This document shows positions 1 through 9,212 of a DNA stretch of 64,000 bases, piece by piece; position 1 is the stretch's first letter, and every line of letters starts with the position of its first letter. A program made the translations under genes and the position numbers. This stretch comes from Streptomyces sp. H27-C3 (GTDB taxonomy: Bacteria > Actinomycetota > Actinomycetes > Streptomycetales > Streptomycetaceae). The notes beneath the pieces were generated by a model that searched no databases, was not told the DNA's origin, and saw nothing but the letters and a program-made list of their open reading frames with translations. The DNA is taken from positions 1 through 64,000 of the forward strand of contig NZ_JASITA010000033.1 of the NCBI RefSeq assembly GCF_030063415.1. Reading direction: 5' to 3'.

Positions 1-79
1 TCGATTCCCCGGCCTTCCACCGCCGCCACAAGTCGGCCTTCATCTCGTCCGGCATCCCCGGCCGACCCAGTCTCGCCAC
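1..79 (-). CDS. IS30-family transposase, N-terminal end only (cut by window edge)
   Basis: Reading the minus strand from a GTG at 79 gives 26 residues beginning VARLGRPGMPDEMKADLWRR and then WKAGES before the window ends. This is the characteristic N-terminal start of actinobacterial IS30-type transposases, which enter a helix-turn-helix just after this point. A GGAGG ribosome site lies 8 to 12 bases upstream of the GTG. Whether the rest of the gene is intact cannot be seen. It is one of two transposase genes at the left of the island, consistent with a mobile neighbourhood. Confidence 0.6.
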   Translation of the reverse strand, partial: MARLGRPGMPDEMKADLWRRWKAGES

Positions 80-494
80 GTATACCCTCCTCGACCAGCA
101 CTGTTGCTCTGACCGGTTGAATCTAAGTCCTGAGCAACTCGGGGTTACGGCAACATCCGAGCGCCGGGGGGCCCTGTTGTAATGCCAGGTGAGCTGAGAA
201 CGTGGGCCGGTCCCGATAACTCTGCATTTGGACCGAGGCCAACCGCATCTCGTCGCCGCGCCACCGGTCGAGACTGGCTTGTGCACCTGGCGGGTCCCGT
301 GGTCGGACACCTGCCTGACTCCCCGGGGCGATCCCGGTGGCCGAGGTCGCCGGGAGGGACCGGCGAGGGCCGATGAGTTCCTCCGTGATCCGCAGTCATA
401 GATCATGATTGGTGCACCGCAGCCACGAGCGTGGTCAGAGCGTGCACCGGCCGCACCTGCTGAGAACCAGACACGAGATACTGAGGAACCTTAG
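80..494. other. Gene-free stretch between IS30 end and RibD-like gene
   Basis: No convincing gene. The overlapping ORFs here have no ribosome site or recognisable family. The part near 100 to 130 probably holds the end of the IS30-type element, but I could not define an inverted repeat. The last 60 bases must carry the promoter of the RibD-like gene. Confidence 0.4.
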
Positions 495-1067
495 ATGCGT
501 ACCCTGATCAGTACCGCTTTCATCTCCCTCGATGGCGTCGTGGAGGGCCCGGGCGGTGAGCCCGGTTACCGAAACTCTGGATGGACCTTCAAGGACGTCG
601 AGTTTCTTCCCGAGGCATTCGACATCAAGGGCCGGGAGCAGAAGGAAGCCACCGCGATATTGATGGGCCGGACCAGCTACGAGGCGTTCAGCCCGGTGTG
701 GCCCGACATGGAGGACTTCGCCGACTACAAAGTGATGCCGAAGTACGTCGTCTCCACCACCCTCACCAAGGATGACCTGGTGTCGAACTGGGGTGAGACC
801 GCGATCCTGCGCTCGCTCGACGAGGTCGCCGCATTGAAGGAGACCGAGGGCGGCCCGATCATCGTCCACGGCAGCGCCTCCCTGAACCAGGCTCTTTCGG
901 ACGCCGGCCTGATCGACCGTTACCACCTGCTCGTCTTTCCGCTCCTGCTCGGCGCGGGCAAGCGGCTGTTCAGCGCCACGGACAAGGACACCCAGAAGCT
1001 GAAGCTGGTCGAGCACGAGGTCTATGCCAACGGTCTGCAGAAGAACGTCTTCGATGTCGTCCGCTGA
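495..1067 (+). CDS. RibD C-terminal domain / dihydrofolate-reductase-family protein
   Basis: This 190-aa protein is a stand-alone RibD_C domain, the NADPH-binding fold shared by dihydrofolate reductase and the reductase half of RibD. Family features are the N-terminal start MRTLISTAFISLDGVVEGPG, the segment ILMGRTSYEAF, the GSASLNQAL segment and LLVFPLLLGAGKRLF near the C-terminus. Length matches the family (180 to 200 aa). Such paralogues are common in actinobacteria and their substrates are mostly unknown, so a folate or riboflavin role should not be assumed. GAGGAA lies upstream of the ATG. It stands alone, with a hairpin after the stop, between two transposase remnants. Confidence 0.85.
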   Translation: MRTLISTAFISLDGVVEGPGGEPGYRNSGWTFKDVEFLPEAFDIKGREQKEATAILMGRTSYEAFSPVWPDMEDFADYKVMPKYVVSTTLTKDDLVSNWGETAILRSLDEVAALKETEGGPIIVHGSASLNQALSDAGLIDRYHLLVFPLLLGAGKRLFSATDKDTQKLKLVEHEVYANGLQKNVFDVVR

Positions 1068-1082
1068 CAGCACAGTGTGCCC

Positions 1083-1110
1083 GTGCCCGACTCCGGCCGC
1101 GGTCGGGCAC
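1083..1110 (+). terminator. Hairpin after the RibD-like gene
   Basis: Perfect 9-bp inverted repeat GTGCCCGAC (1083-1091) and GTCGGGCAC (1102-1110), 10-base loop, 16 bases after the stop codon. There is no U-tract, as is usual for Streptomyces terminators. Confidence 0.55.
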
Positions 1111-1238
1111 AGGGAGGCCGGTTCTGATCGAACAGGGTGCCTGACCGGGGGATCTTGGCTGGGAGGACGCATGAAGGCAGGGTCTCCGGTGCAGCACGAG
1201 GGTTGTTGAAGCCAGCTCGTGAGACCGGAGGCCTGCTG

Positions 1239-1925
1239 ATGCTGTTCTACGTGGTTGCGCCCTCGGGGTTCAACTCGATCCGCCCGGTGTGTGATTGTCT
1301 CGCTCACCGGTGCGGGAACGCGGCCGACCGTCCGGGGCGGGTGCGGCGGTATCCCTCGGACATGACGGACGCGCAGTGGGCGGTGGTGCGTGACGCGCTG
1401 CCGGTGCCGGCGTGGATGGAGGGCCGGGGCGGACAGCCGGAGGGTTACTGTCACCGGCAGATGCTGGATGCGGTCTTCTACGTCACCGACAACGGCATCA
1501 AGTGGCGCTCGATGCCCGTCGACTTCCCTGCCTGGGACCGGGTGTACGCGTTCTTCCGCAGGTGGCGGCAGTCGGGTCTGGCCGGGGAACTCCATGACCG
1601 GTTGCGCGGCACGGTCCGCGAGGCCGAGGGGCGTGAGCGTGAGCCGACTGCGGCCATCATCGACTCGCAGTCGGTCAAGGCGGCCGCCTCGGTGCCCGCG
1701 GTCTCACGCGGCTATGACGGCGGAAAGAAGATCAACGGCGGGCGCCGGCACGTCATCACCGACAGCCTCGGCCTGGTGCTGATGGTGCTGGTGACCGCCG
1801 CGAATATCACCGACCGCCAGGCCGCCCGGGGCATGCTGCCCCGGCTGCGGACACGGTTCCCCTTCCCCTCCCTGATAAGGGGAATTCCGATCAAGGACCC
1901 AGGGGCATGCGCCGTGCAGCCCTGA
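1239..1925 (+). pseudogene. Truncated IS5-family transposase
   Basis: The frame encodes the N-terminal two thirds of an IS5-type DDE transposase: MTDAQWAVVRDALPVP, the DUF4096-like GIKWRSMPVDFPAWDRVYAF segment, and the first catalytic Asp in AAIIDSQSVKAA. It then reads RGYDGGKKINGGRRHVI up to AARGMLPRLRTRF near 1855. The family sequence stops there, so the second Asp (usually in an ADGGY motif) and the Glu are missing. The last 20 or so codons are unrelated and out of family register. The element is therefore inactive. An ATG at 1239 is a reasonable start but no ribosome site is obvious. Confidence 0.8.
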
Positions 1926-2262
1926 CCGCCGACGTCACAGCCCCGTTCTCGGAGGTCTCGGAGTGCACGAACCGCAGGCCCGGGCGAAGCCGTCATTTGT
2001 GATCGCCGCCAGCCTCCCGGACGGCATCATCGACAGCTCGCTCGACGTGCCGAGGTCTTACCCCTGCAGCCTCACGCACCGAGGGCCCGGAGGCGGCGTC
2101 CGCTCGGCGGCCGAGCTGGCGGCGCGACCGGGCGCAGCAGCGGCGTGCTGCCGAAGAATGGCTCCAGACGATTCGTGCCGCGGGTGAGCCCGACGAGCAG
2201 GTTCGGCACGAAGTGCACGCCTGCCCCGGCGGACGTCGGTGGACAGTTGGTGGGGGGTGCCG
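1926..2262. other. Gene-free stretch right of the IS5 remnant
   Basis: No supported gene. It probably contains debris of the truncated insertion sequence and the 3' flank of the TIGR04141-family gene. I saw no clear inverted repeat or target duplication. Confidence 0.35.
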
Positions 2263-3933
2263 CTACGCCGCGGTGGTCCGAGCGATCTCGGCTGCCGTCG
2301 GCACGGGAACGACCTCGACGCTCACCCCGCGTCTGGTCAGCTCCCGTGCTGTCTGGTGGAGCGTGATTTGGGAGAAGGCGAAAAGCGAGTCGGGTGTGAA
2401 GGTGGCTCCGGACTTGTGCCGGACCGCGAGGACCAGTCGGCGGGGTGTGAAGTCCTCGGGCAGCCTGATCCTCCCGCCACTCTCCCGTGCGACCCGGCGG
2501 ACGAACTGGCAGCGCGCCTCAGGTGAGTTGACGAGGAGCTCGACGGCGACCTGTGCCTGCCCGAGGAGGTGGCTGAAGGAGCCGGAGGAACCGGCTTGCT
2601 TGACCAGGACAAGGGTGCCGTCCGGAGTCAGCAGGTCGCAGATTTCGACCCGGTCGGTGCGCTTGAGGGGGTTGTTGATGAACTCGCCGTCGAGGAACAG
2701 CCATTCGGGCCGGGCCTTTGCGACCGCTCGGTTGTAGGCGCGTTCGTTCGCGACTTCGGGCCAGTGCGGCAGGCCGTACACGGCGGCATCGGTGAACAAC
2801 CGCCGCAGGTCGTCGCGGACGGAGTCGATGTAGCCGGCGCCGAGCTCGTACCAGTCGCCGTCCAGAAGGCAGTACGTCCGTGAACCGAGGGAGATGTCGG
2901 CCTGGATCCAGTCCAGTGCGTGGGTGGTCGCCAGTGGTACGGAGGATCTGGGCGAAGGGTCGCGGTGGAGGGTCACCGTGCCGTCGCGCACGGCGGCGAG
3001 ACGGCTGCCGGGTCGGCTGATGCGGGCCCGGGTGAGGACGTAGGCCAGGTCGAAGTCGTCGGACAGATAGGCCTCGGTGGTGCCGATACGGGTCCGGTAG
3101 GCGGTGGCCTCTGCGTACGTGTCGTGCAGGTCGAGGGGGACGGAGAAGGAGATCCGTCCGTCGGGGGGAGCGCCGAGATGACGGTCGAGGGAGGCGTCGA
3201 GCCCGGCGAGGGTGACGGCGTCGGTGACCGGGACGATGTGGTCGACGAATTCGAGGTCGGGGTGCGGGATGTCGTCCTGGCAGACCCGGGTGATCGTGCG
3301 CAGGTCTTCGACCAGATCTGCCGGTTCGATGCCGAGGGGAAGGCGCAGGCCGACACCCCCCTGGGCGCTGCAGGCCCGGCCGTTGGCGTGGCGGCTGCGG
3401 GTGAGCGGGATGTCGTCGAGATGGCCGCCGAGGTGGCGGACCACCCGTGCCTGGTCGCGGATGCCGAGCGCCGGGACCGAGGTGCCGGCGGGCACCAGCG
3501 AGATGTCGGTGCGGGCCATGCCGAGCGTCTTGGTGACGGCGCCGCTGATGTGTCGGGGGTCGATCATGCGGATCGCGAAGCGGAGGCCGAACCGCTTGTC
3601 CTTGAGGGCGTCGGGGACCAAGCGGTAGCCGTTGCCGCAGGTGACGGCGTACACCTGGTCGCCGACGGCGAGAAGCAGCAGCGCGCCGGTGCGGCGGACC
3701 GGTTCGGAGACCAGGATTCCGGTGGTGCGGGCATTGGGGGCGCACCAGGTGTCGGCTTCCTCCTGCTTCCCATAGGTGAGGTACACCGCGGGCACGCCGA
3801 GCACCTCCGGGTGGTGCAATTCGGCTCCCAGCCGGTCGAGCTGTTCGTGGTCAAGGGCGTCGAACATGGCCTCTGGGGTCGGGGAGACCGTGGAGAGCCG
3901 GTAGACGGTGCGGACTGCGGTGTGTGTGGACAT
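2263..3933 (-). CDS. TIGR04141-family (DUF6119) sporadically distributed protein
   Basis: This 556-aa protein matches my recollection of the TIGR04141/DUF6119 family of patchily distributed proteins found in restriction and defence neighbourhoods. Supporting features are an N-terminal YRLSTVSPTPEAMFDALD segment, a conserved stretch VYAVTCGNGYRLVPDALKDK followed by FGLRFAIRMIDP, and a C-terminal half with LDWIQADISLGSRTYCLLDG followed by DWYELGAGYID and WLFLDGEFINNP. Biochemical function is unknown; some have proposed a nuclease-like C-terminal fold, which I cannot verify. The ATG at 3933 has GGAGG 7 to 11 bases upstream and is preferred over longer readings. It is divergent from the HTH-methylase, sharing a 145-bp promoter region, so the two may work together. 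Confidence 0.75.
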   Translation of the reverse strand: MSTHTAVRTVYRLSTVSPTPEAMFDALDHEQLDRLGAELHHPEVLGVPAVYLTYGKQEEADTWCAPNARTTGILVSEPVRRTGALLLLAVGDQVYAVTCGNGYRLVPDALKDKRFGLRFAIRMIDPRHISGAVTKTLGMARTDISLVPAGTSVPALGIRDQARVVRHLGGHLDDIPLTRSRHANGRACSAQGGVGLRLPLGIEPADLVEDLRTITRVCQDDIPHPDLEFVDHIVPVTDAVTLAGLDASLDRHLGAPPDGRISFSVPLDLHDTYAEATAYRTRIGTTEAYLSDDFDLAYVLTRARISRPGSRLAAVRDGTVTLHRDPSPRSSVPLATTHALDWIQADISLGSRTYCLLDGDWYELGAGYIDSVRDDLRRLFTDAAVYGLPHWPEVANERAYNRAVAKARPEWLFLDGEFINNPLKRTDRVEICDLLTPDGTLVLVKQAGSSGSFSHLLGQAQVAVELLVNSPEARCQFVRRVARESGGRIRLPEDFTPRRLVLAVRHKSGATFTPDSLFAFSQITLHQTARELTRRGVSVEVVPVPTAAEIARTTAA

Positions 3934-3985
3934 GAAGTGCCTCCGTGTGTGCGGGTGTGGTGGAGCAAGGCCGACAGGAGCCTCA

Positions 3986-3997
3986 TCCGTATACGGA
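3986..3997. promoter_or_regulatory. 12-bp perfect palindrome in divergent promoter
   Basis: TCCGTATACGGA is a perfect palindrome 53 bases upstream of the TIGR04141-family start and 81 bases upstream of the methylase start. It may be an operator. The neighbouring methylase carries an N-terminal HTH that could be the binder, but this is inference. Confidence 0.35.
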
Positions 3998-4013
3998 GGA
4001 CGATGACAGCAGT

Positions 4014-4032
4014 CTGTGTACGGTGTCAACGT
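4014..4032. promoter_or_regulatory. Putative shared operator, copy 1 (TTGAC-N3-GTCAA type)
   Basis: Reads CTGTGTAC-GGT-GTCAACGT. The right half and spacer match the copy at 11061-11079 (GTGTTGAC-GGT-GTCAATCG), while the left half is degenerate. It lies 47 bases upstream of the methylase ATG and 81 bases upstream of the TIGR04141-family ATG. The decamer GTGTACGGTG inside it (4016-4025) recurs at 4064-4073, just before the methylase start. By hand comparison it is the weakest of the three related sites. Confidence 0.35.
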
Positions 4033-4078
4033 AATGCAGGTGTTCCCATCTTAAAGGTGCTGCGTGTACGGTGGCCTC

Positions 4079-5746
4079 ATGACGGACCATGCCGCACCCG
4101 CCACCGCCCCCCTCGTCACCGGGTCGGAGATCGCCAGAATCGCTGGAGTCACCCGTGCCGCCGTATCCAACTGGCGGCGTCGCTACGACGACTTCCCCGC
4201 ACCCTCGGGTGGCGCTGCGAGCAGCCCGCTTTTCGCGCTGGCCGAAGTGCAGGCATGGCTGGAGAAGCAGCGGAAGGGACAGGACGTCTCGGCTGAGGTC
4301 CACGTGTGGCAGGAGCTGCGGGCCGCCTACGGAGAGGACATGGTCGCGGGTCTTGCGGATGTGGCCGAGCTACTCTCGGCGGGGCACGGGAGACGGCCCT
4401 CGAGCGGGCGGCGCCTGTCGAAAGACGCGGCAGCGCGTGTCCGTGCACTCGCAGAAGCTGAGCAGCCCGTTGACGTCGTGAACGCACTGACCGAACGTTT
4501 CGCCGACGCCGTCCGCCGCGCCGGTTCTGACCAGGTGACGTCGACCCGGCTGGCACGCGCCGTACGCCACTTCGCCCCGCCGTTGCCGTCCGGAGCGACG
4601 GTGTTCGACCCCGCCTGCGGCATCGGTCTGCTGCTCCTCTCCGTCGCCGGGCGGACCGGAGCGCTCTGCCGTGGACAGGAGGCCGATGCCGACTGCGCAC
4701 GCCTCGCCAGGCTGCGTGCCGCCCTGTCCTCGCTGCCGGACGCCCGGATCGAAACGGGTGACTCGCTCCGCGATGACCGGTGGCCAGACCTCCGGGCCGA
4801 ACTGGTCGTCTGCGATCCGCCGGTGGGCGTCACCGAGTGGGGACGAGAGGAACTCCTCCTCGACCCGCGCTGGGAACTCGGTACGCCGTCCAAGGCGGAG
4901 GGCGAACTCGCCTGGCTGCAGCACGCCTACGCACACACCGCGCCGGGTGGACACGCCATGATCGTGTTGCCCGCCTCCGTCGCCTACCGCAAGGCCGGGC
5001 GAAGGATCAGGGCCGAACTCGTCCGCAGGGGCATCCTCACCCAGGTCGTCGCGCTACCACCCGGCGTGGCCTCCTCACATGCCCTACCCGTCCACCTCTG
5101 GACCCTGCGCCGCCCCGAGTCGGGCGATACTCCTCCGGCGACGGTGCGCATGGTGGACCTCACCGGCAATGATCCCGACGGCGGCTTGGACCCGCGCCCC
5201 GAGCAGACCGTGGAAGTCCCCCTGATCAACCTTCTCGACGACACGGTCGACCTGACTCCGGGCAGCCACCTCCGGGCCGGGCACCGTGACTACCCCGGCG
5301 AGTTCACGGCCCTCCGCGACGACCTGGAGGAGCAGTTGCACCGGCTGACCACACTGCTGCCACAGCTCCGGCCCGGTGGCGGAGCGGGCTCGCTCGACGG
5401 CGCCACCGCCGGCGTCGCCGAACTCCTCCGGGCCGGCCTCGTGACCTATGAAGGCCCGGAACCGGTCTCCGCCAGCGACCAGCTCGACACCGATTACCTT
5501 CAGGGCTTCCTGCGCAGCCCGGCCAACACCCGCCGTGCCACCAGCGCTTCCGGCAGCTATCGGACGGAGACCAAGGGCGCCCGGATCCCGCAGCTGGCCA
5601 TCGAGGAACAGCGCCGCTACGGTGCGGCCTTCCGCGACCTCACCGCATTCGAGGAGACGATGCGGGCCGTGTCCGAGCTCAGCCGACGGCTCGCCGACCT
5701 GGCCCGCGAGGGACTCTGCTCCGGCGCCCTGGCCCCGGAGGACTGA
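4079..5746 (+). CDS. HTH-containing N6-adenine DNA methylase-like protein (HsdM fold)
   Basis: This 555-aa protein begins with a helix-turn-helix of the excisionase/MerR kind (GSEIARIAGVTRAAVSNWRR, then SPLFALAEVQAWLEK, residues about 13-65). An N-6 methylase domain follows, with SAM-binding motif I FDPACGIGLLLLS near residue 178. The expected catalytic NPPF/Y motif IV reads CDPPVG (near residue 246), so both the Asn and the aromatic residue are missing; activity is doubtful. The C-terminal part may be a partner or target-recognition region. I preferred the ATG at 4079, although an in-frame GTG at 4064 is possible and neither has a good ribosome site. Divergent from the TIGR04141-family gene and convergent with the helicase gene. 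Confidence 0.8.
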   Translation: MTDHAAPATAPLVTGSEIARIAGVTRAAVSNWRRRYDDFPAPSGGAASSPLFALAEVQAWLEKQRKGQDVSAEVHVWQELRAAYGEDMVAGLADVAELLSAGHGRRPSSGRRLSKDAAARVRALAEAEQPVDVVNALTERFADAVRRAGSDQVTSTRLARAVRHFAPPLPSGATVFDPACGIGLLLLSVAGRTGALCRGQEADADCARLARLRAALSSLPDARIETGDSLRDDRWPDLRAELVVCDPPVGVTEWGREELLLDPRWELGTPSKAEGELAWLQHAYAHTAPGGHAMIVLPASVAYRKAGRRIRAELVRRGILTQVVALPPGVASSHALPVHLWTLRRPESGDTPPATVRMVDLTGNDPDGGLDPRPEQTVEVPLINLLDDTVDLTPGSHLRAGHRDYPGEFTALRDDLEEQLHRLTTLLPQLRPGGGAGSLDGATAGVAELLRAGLVTYEGPEPVSASDQLDTDYLQGFLRSPANTRRATSASGSYRTETKGARIPQLAIEEQRRYGAAFRDLTAFEETMRAVSELSRRLADLAREGLCSGALAPED

Positions 5747-5774
5747 GAGCCCGTCACTGAGGACACACGGCGGG

Positions 5775-5812
5775 CGGCTCCGGGGGCGATACGCTCGCAG
5801 CCCCCGGAGCCG
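5775..5812. terminator. Bidirectional terminator between methylase and helicase genes
   Basis: Perfect 13-bp inverted repeat CGGCTCCGGGGGC / GCCCCCGGAGCCG with a 12-base loop, midway between two convergent stop codons at 5746 and 5818. Confidence 0.8.
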
Positions 5813-5817
5813 TCGGT

Positions 5818-7953
5818 TCAAGCGCCGACCGGCAGGAACTCGCTCGGCTCCCCGCTCCAGCTCACGCTCAGCGCCTCGCGCGCCCTGGTGCAGGCGACGA
5901 AGAGCAGGCAGCGCTCGAGCATCAGATCGGCCTCGTGCTGCGGCGCGTCCGCCTCCAGCGGGGTGATCTCCCGGGCGAAGGGCACCGTTCCAGTCATGAC
6001 CCCGAGCACGGAGACCGCCCGGAACTCAAGACCCTTCATGGCGTGCATCGTCGCCAGCCGAACCCCCGGCGTCCCTGCGGCGACCTGCCCCTTCACCCGC
6101 ACCACCGGGATCCCGGCGTCCTTGAGCCTTGCCTCCGCCGCGTCCAGCGTCAGGTTGAACCGGGCGCACACCCCGATCTCCTGCGGAGCGAGACCTTCGC
6201 CGAGCCACGCCCGCACCCGCTCCACGAGCGCGGCGCACTCCTCCTTCTGGCCGGCGTATCCGCCGGCCTCAGGACGGCGGCCGCGCAGCAGCGAGCGGTA
6301 GCCGGCCAGGGAGTCGATGCCGTCGCCCTCCAGCGCGTCCACGGTGACCGGGGCGAGCAGCCGCGCCGACCAGACCAGGATCTCCTCGGTGGAGCGGTAG
6401 TTGAGACGCAGCCGGAAGCTGCGGCCGGCCGTGGCGATGCCCAGCGAGCCGAGCGTCACCCGGGAGTCGTAGATCCGCTGGTGCGGGTCGCCGGCGAGGA
6501 ACAGGTCGTCGGGGCCGGGGGCGACGGCAGCCCGGAGCACCCGCCACTGTGCGGGGTGCAGGTCCTGCGCCTCGTCCACCACGACATGGTTGTACGGGGC
6601 AGGACCGGCGGCGAGCAGGTCGGCCGCGCGGGCACAGATCCGCAGGTGTGTGGTGGCGCCGCGCTCCTGGAGCAGCTTCTCGAACCGCTCGACGCCGCTC
6701 CACACCAGCCCGCGCCGGGCCGCGCCGAGGCCGGTGCCGCATCCGCGCCGACTTGCCGCGAGATAGCCGTCCAGGTCGCGGATGTCCTGGCCGAGCACCA
6801 CATGGCGGTACTCCTGCGCCAGGAAGCGGGCCTGGAACGGCAGGCCCAGCTGCTTGACCACCAGCTCCCACAGATGCCGCTGGTCGCGGTCGCCCACCGG
6901 CTTCGGCGTGCTGCCGGTGCGCTGTCGCACCACGCCGTTGGCGTAGGCGTCGACCGTGGCCACATCGACGCGGGTGAGGAGTTTCTCATCGTTGTCGAGG
7001 AGAAGCCCGAGCATGTCGCGCAGCCCGGCGGCGAGCGCGTTGGTGTAAGTGGTCAGCAGGATCCGGCTGTCCGGCTCGCGCCCGAGCAGGTGCTTCACGC
7101 GGTGCAGCGCGGCCACCGTCTTCCCCGTTCCCGGGCCGCCGGTGACCTGCACCGGTCCTCCGTACGAGATGCGGTGGGCGACCCGCCGCTGGGAGGGGTG
7201 CAAGAAGACCCGCCAGGCCGCGAACGGCTTCGCCAGGGCCTCCTCCAGCTCCTGCGGTCCTGTGACAAGCCGGATCCGGGCGGTGGTGTTGCTGATCACG
7301 GTGGCGAGATCCTCGACCGGCTCGGCCGGCGCGTCCACCGGGCGGCGCACCGCCACCACGTCCCGGTAGACCTCCTCCGGCGAAAAGCCCTCCGCGAGGT
7401 ACTGCAGAACCTCCAGCTGGTCCTCGGGCAGCAGCGTCGCGAACGCCTCCAGCTGTGCCTTGTCCGCCAGCGAGCGCGCGGCGCGCAACACCTGGCCGTC
7501 GATGCCCAGTTCGCGCAGAGCCCCGTCGGAGACACCGGCGAACAGCAGCTTCGGCGCCTTGCGGGACGCCGTCTCGTACAGCGGCGTCAGTTCGTCGAGG
7601 GCGACCGCGTCGCGTACCTCCAGGCCGCGGGTGGCACTGTTCGTGCTGTACAGGCGCTTGGCCGCCCAGGTGTACGCGTCGTCGTGCGGCAGCACATGGA
7701 CGAGGAGGAACAGATCGCTGCCGTCGTCGGGCGCGAGGACCACACCGCGCCAGAAGCCGGTGATCCGTATGGTGCGCATCCGCCGGTCGCGGGCGTTCTC
7801 CACGGATTCCAAGTGGAGCCCCTTGTCCGCGTTGAGTTCGGCCACGGTGAGCGCCTGGAACTTCGTCATGGCCTTGCGGACGCCGGCTCTGACCGGCTTC
7901 TCCAGGGTGTCGTATCCGTCCCAGAAGCTCTGGGCGAAGGCGAGTCGGGGCAT
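5818..7953 (-). CDS. UvrD-like superfamily 1 helicase with RelE-like N-terminal domain
   Basis: This 711-aa protein has all superfamily 1 motifs: Walker A GGPGTGKT (about residue 272), DEAQD (about 461), LAGDPHQRIYDS, the LNYRSTEEIL motif, TMHAMKGLEFRAV and FVACTRAREAL. The first 110 residues resemble a RelE/ParE toxin fold: an F..SFW start, LESVENARDRRMRTIRITG, WRGVVLAP, then LLVHVLPHDDAYTWA. The HDxAYxWA ending is typical of RelE-like domains fused to UvrD helicases. It is the last gene of the mcrB-mcrC operon, 35 bases after mcrC, and so probably acts with McrBC on cleaved or invading DNA. Whether the RelE-like part is an active RNase or only a binding module cannot be told. ATG start. Confidence 0.88.
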   Translation of the reverse strand: MPRLAFAQSFWDGYDTLEKPVRAGVRKAMTKFQALTVAELNADKGLHLESVENARDRRMRTIRITGFWRGVVLAPDDGSDLFLLVHVLPHDDAYTWAAKRLYSTNSATRGLEVRDAVALDELTPLYETASRKAPKLLFAGVSDGALRELGIDGQVLRAARSLADKAQLEAFATLLPEDQLEVLQYLAEGFSPEEVYRDVVAVRRPVDAPAEPVEDLATVISNTTARIRLVTGPQELEEALAKPFAAWRVFLHPSQRRVAHRISYGGPVQVTGGPGTGKTVAALHRVKHLLGREPDSRILLTTYTNALAAGLRDMLGLLLDNDEKLLTRVDVATVDAYANGVVRQRTGSTPKPVGDRDQRHLWELVVKQLGLPFQARFLAQEYRHVVLGQDIRDLDGYLAASRRGCGTGLGAARRGLVWSGVERFEKLLQERGATTHLRICARAADLLAAGPAPYNHVVVDEAQDLHPAQWRVLRAAVAPGPDDLFLAGDPHQRIYDSRVTLGSLGIATAGRSFRLRLNYRSTEEILVWSARLLAPVTVDALEGDGIDSLAGYRSLLRGRRPEAGGYAGQKEECAALVERVRAWLGEGLAPQEIGVCARFNLTLDAAEARLKDAGIPVVRVKGQVAAGTPGVRLATMHAMKGLEFRAVSVLGVMTGTVPFAREITPLEADAPQHEADLMLERCLLFVACTRAREALSVSWSGEPSEFLPVGA

Positions 7954-7988
7954 GGGCCGATGGCCCCCTTTCCGTTGGTCGTTCGGTG

Positions 7989-9212
7989 TCAGGCGGCGGG
8001 CCCGGCCAGCCGGGCGGCGAGGTCTCGGAACGTCCGCAGCAGCGCCGCGGGCTCGCGGGAGAGGTCGAGACTGTGCTGGAGCAGCCGCAGCCCGCCGGTT
8101 CCGCGCACCTCGGTCGTCCGCTCGGGGATTCGGCCCGCCGCGTACACCAGGTGCGCCTCGCGCAGGCCGAGCACGGTGGCGTAGGCGAGCGCCTGGTACA
8201 GGTCGGCGTTCGGATAGCCGTCCGCCTTCTCGGTCTTGTACTTGGCGTCAACGACGGCGACGGGTGTACGGGCGCCCGCGCCGTACACCACCAGATCGGG
8301 CTTCATCAGGACCTGGCGGCCGGAGTCCAGGTGGTGCTTGTCCTGCAGCCGCGCAGTCAGGCCGTGTTCCCGGAGGGCCTCGCGCAGGGCGACCGTCACG
8401 AAGTCCTCGAAGAGCTTGTTCATGTCGAGCAGGAAGCCGTCCAGGGCCAGTGCGCCGGTCCTGTGCTCCGGTGAGGTTCCGTGCAGTACGGCCTCGGCGA
8501 GGCGCAGGGCGGGCTGGTAGTGGGAGTTCAGCCGGGACGGCTGCCAGCGCGGCAGTTCCTGGCCTCGCACCAGGGGGCCCACGTCCGCAAGCCTGGTTCG
8601 CTGGTGGGCGAGGCGTCGCCGCACCGTCCCCGGCACGCAAGGCAGTCGAAGCAGCCGCTCCACCGCGGCGCGCAGGATGCGGTTCGCCGCGGTGTCGGCG
8701 GTGTACGCGTCGTAGACGATCTCGACCGGCGGGGTGCGGCCGAAGTGCCGCCGGATCTGCTCGGCCTCCCGGATCCGGCCCCGCACCACCGGCGCGGACT
8801 CCGTCACCTCGCGGTAGCCCTGAAGCACGCCCTGCCGCAGTGCGCCGTCGAGCTGCCGCTCCACCGCGTACGCGAGGGCGGGCACCACGTCGTCGTACGC
8901 ACCGGTGTTGACCGTGCCCTCCCGGCTGTCGCGCCAGGCACCGCCCGGGTTGAGGCTGAAGCCGAGCAGGAAGAACAGCCGCCGCACCGGCGTCTTGGGC
9001 GCGATCCGCAGCACCGTCCCACCAGGCAGCCGCACCGCACCGACCCGGCTGCCCGCCCGCAGTCGCCAGTGCCCGGGCCGTTCCGGGTCCGGCGCTACGC
9101 TCTCAAGCATCCGGGACGCGGCGAGCGCCCGTCCGGCCGCCGCGTCGAGCGGTACGGAGACGGTGTCCCCGTACTCCCGCAGCGTGATCTCGCCGGCCGC
9201 TTCGGCACTCAT
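7989..9212 (-). CDS. mcrC: McrC-family nuclease subunit
   Basis: This 407-aa protein has the McrC layout: an N-terminal beta-rich DNA/partner-binding region with VLRIAPKTPVRRLFFLLGF, then a C-terminal PD-(D/E)XK nuclease. The nuclease residues are visible: Glu in MNKLFEDFV (about 265), Asp in VLMKPDLVVYG (about 297), the VVDAKYKT motif (about 313) and a DLYQALAYA helix. McrC cuts DNA when loaded and driven by McrB. Its ATG overlaps the mcrB stop by 4 bases (ATGA), so the two are translationally coupled. Confidence 0.88.
   Translation of the reverse strand: MSAEAAGEITLREYGDTVSVPLDAAAGRALAASRMLESVAPDPERPGHWRLRAGSRVGAVRLPGGTVLRIAPKTPVRRLFFLLGFSLNPGGAWRDSREGTVNTGAYDDVVPALAYAVERQLDGALRQGVLQGYREVTESAPVVRGRIREAEQIRRHFGRTPPVEIVYDAYTADTAANRILRAAVERLLRLPCVPGTVRRRLAHQRTRLADVGPLVRGQELPRWQPSRLNSHYQPALRLAEAVLHGTSPEHRTGALALDGFLLDMNKLFEDFVTVALREALREHGLTARLQDKHHLDSGRQVLMKPDLVVYGAGARTPVAVVDAKYKTEKADGYPNADLYQALAYATVLGLREAHLVYAAGRIPERTTEVRGTGGLRLLQHSLDLSREPAALLRTFRDLAARLAGPAA

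Noticed and set aside
5935..8184. Plus-strand 749-aa ORF opposite the UvrD-like helicase
   Set aside because: Shadow frame. The real gene on the minus strand has every helicase motif.
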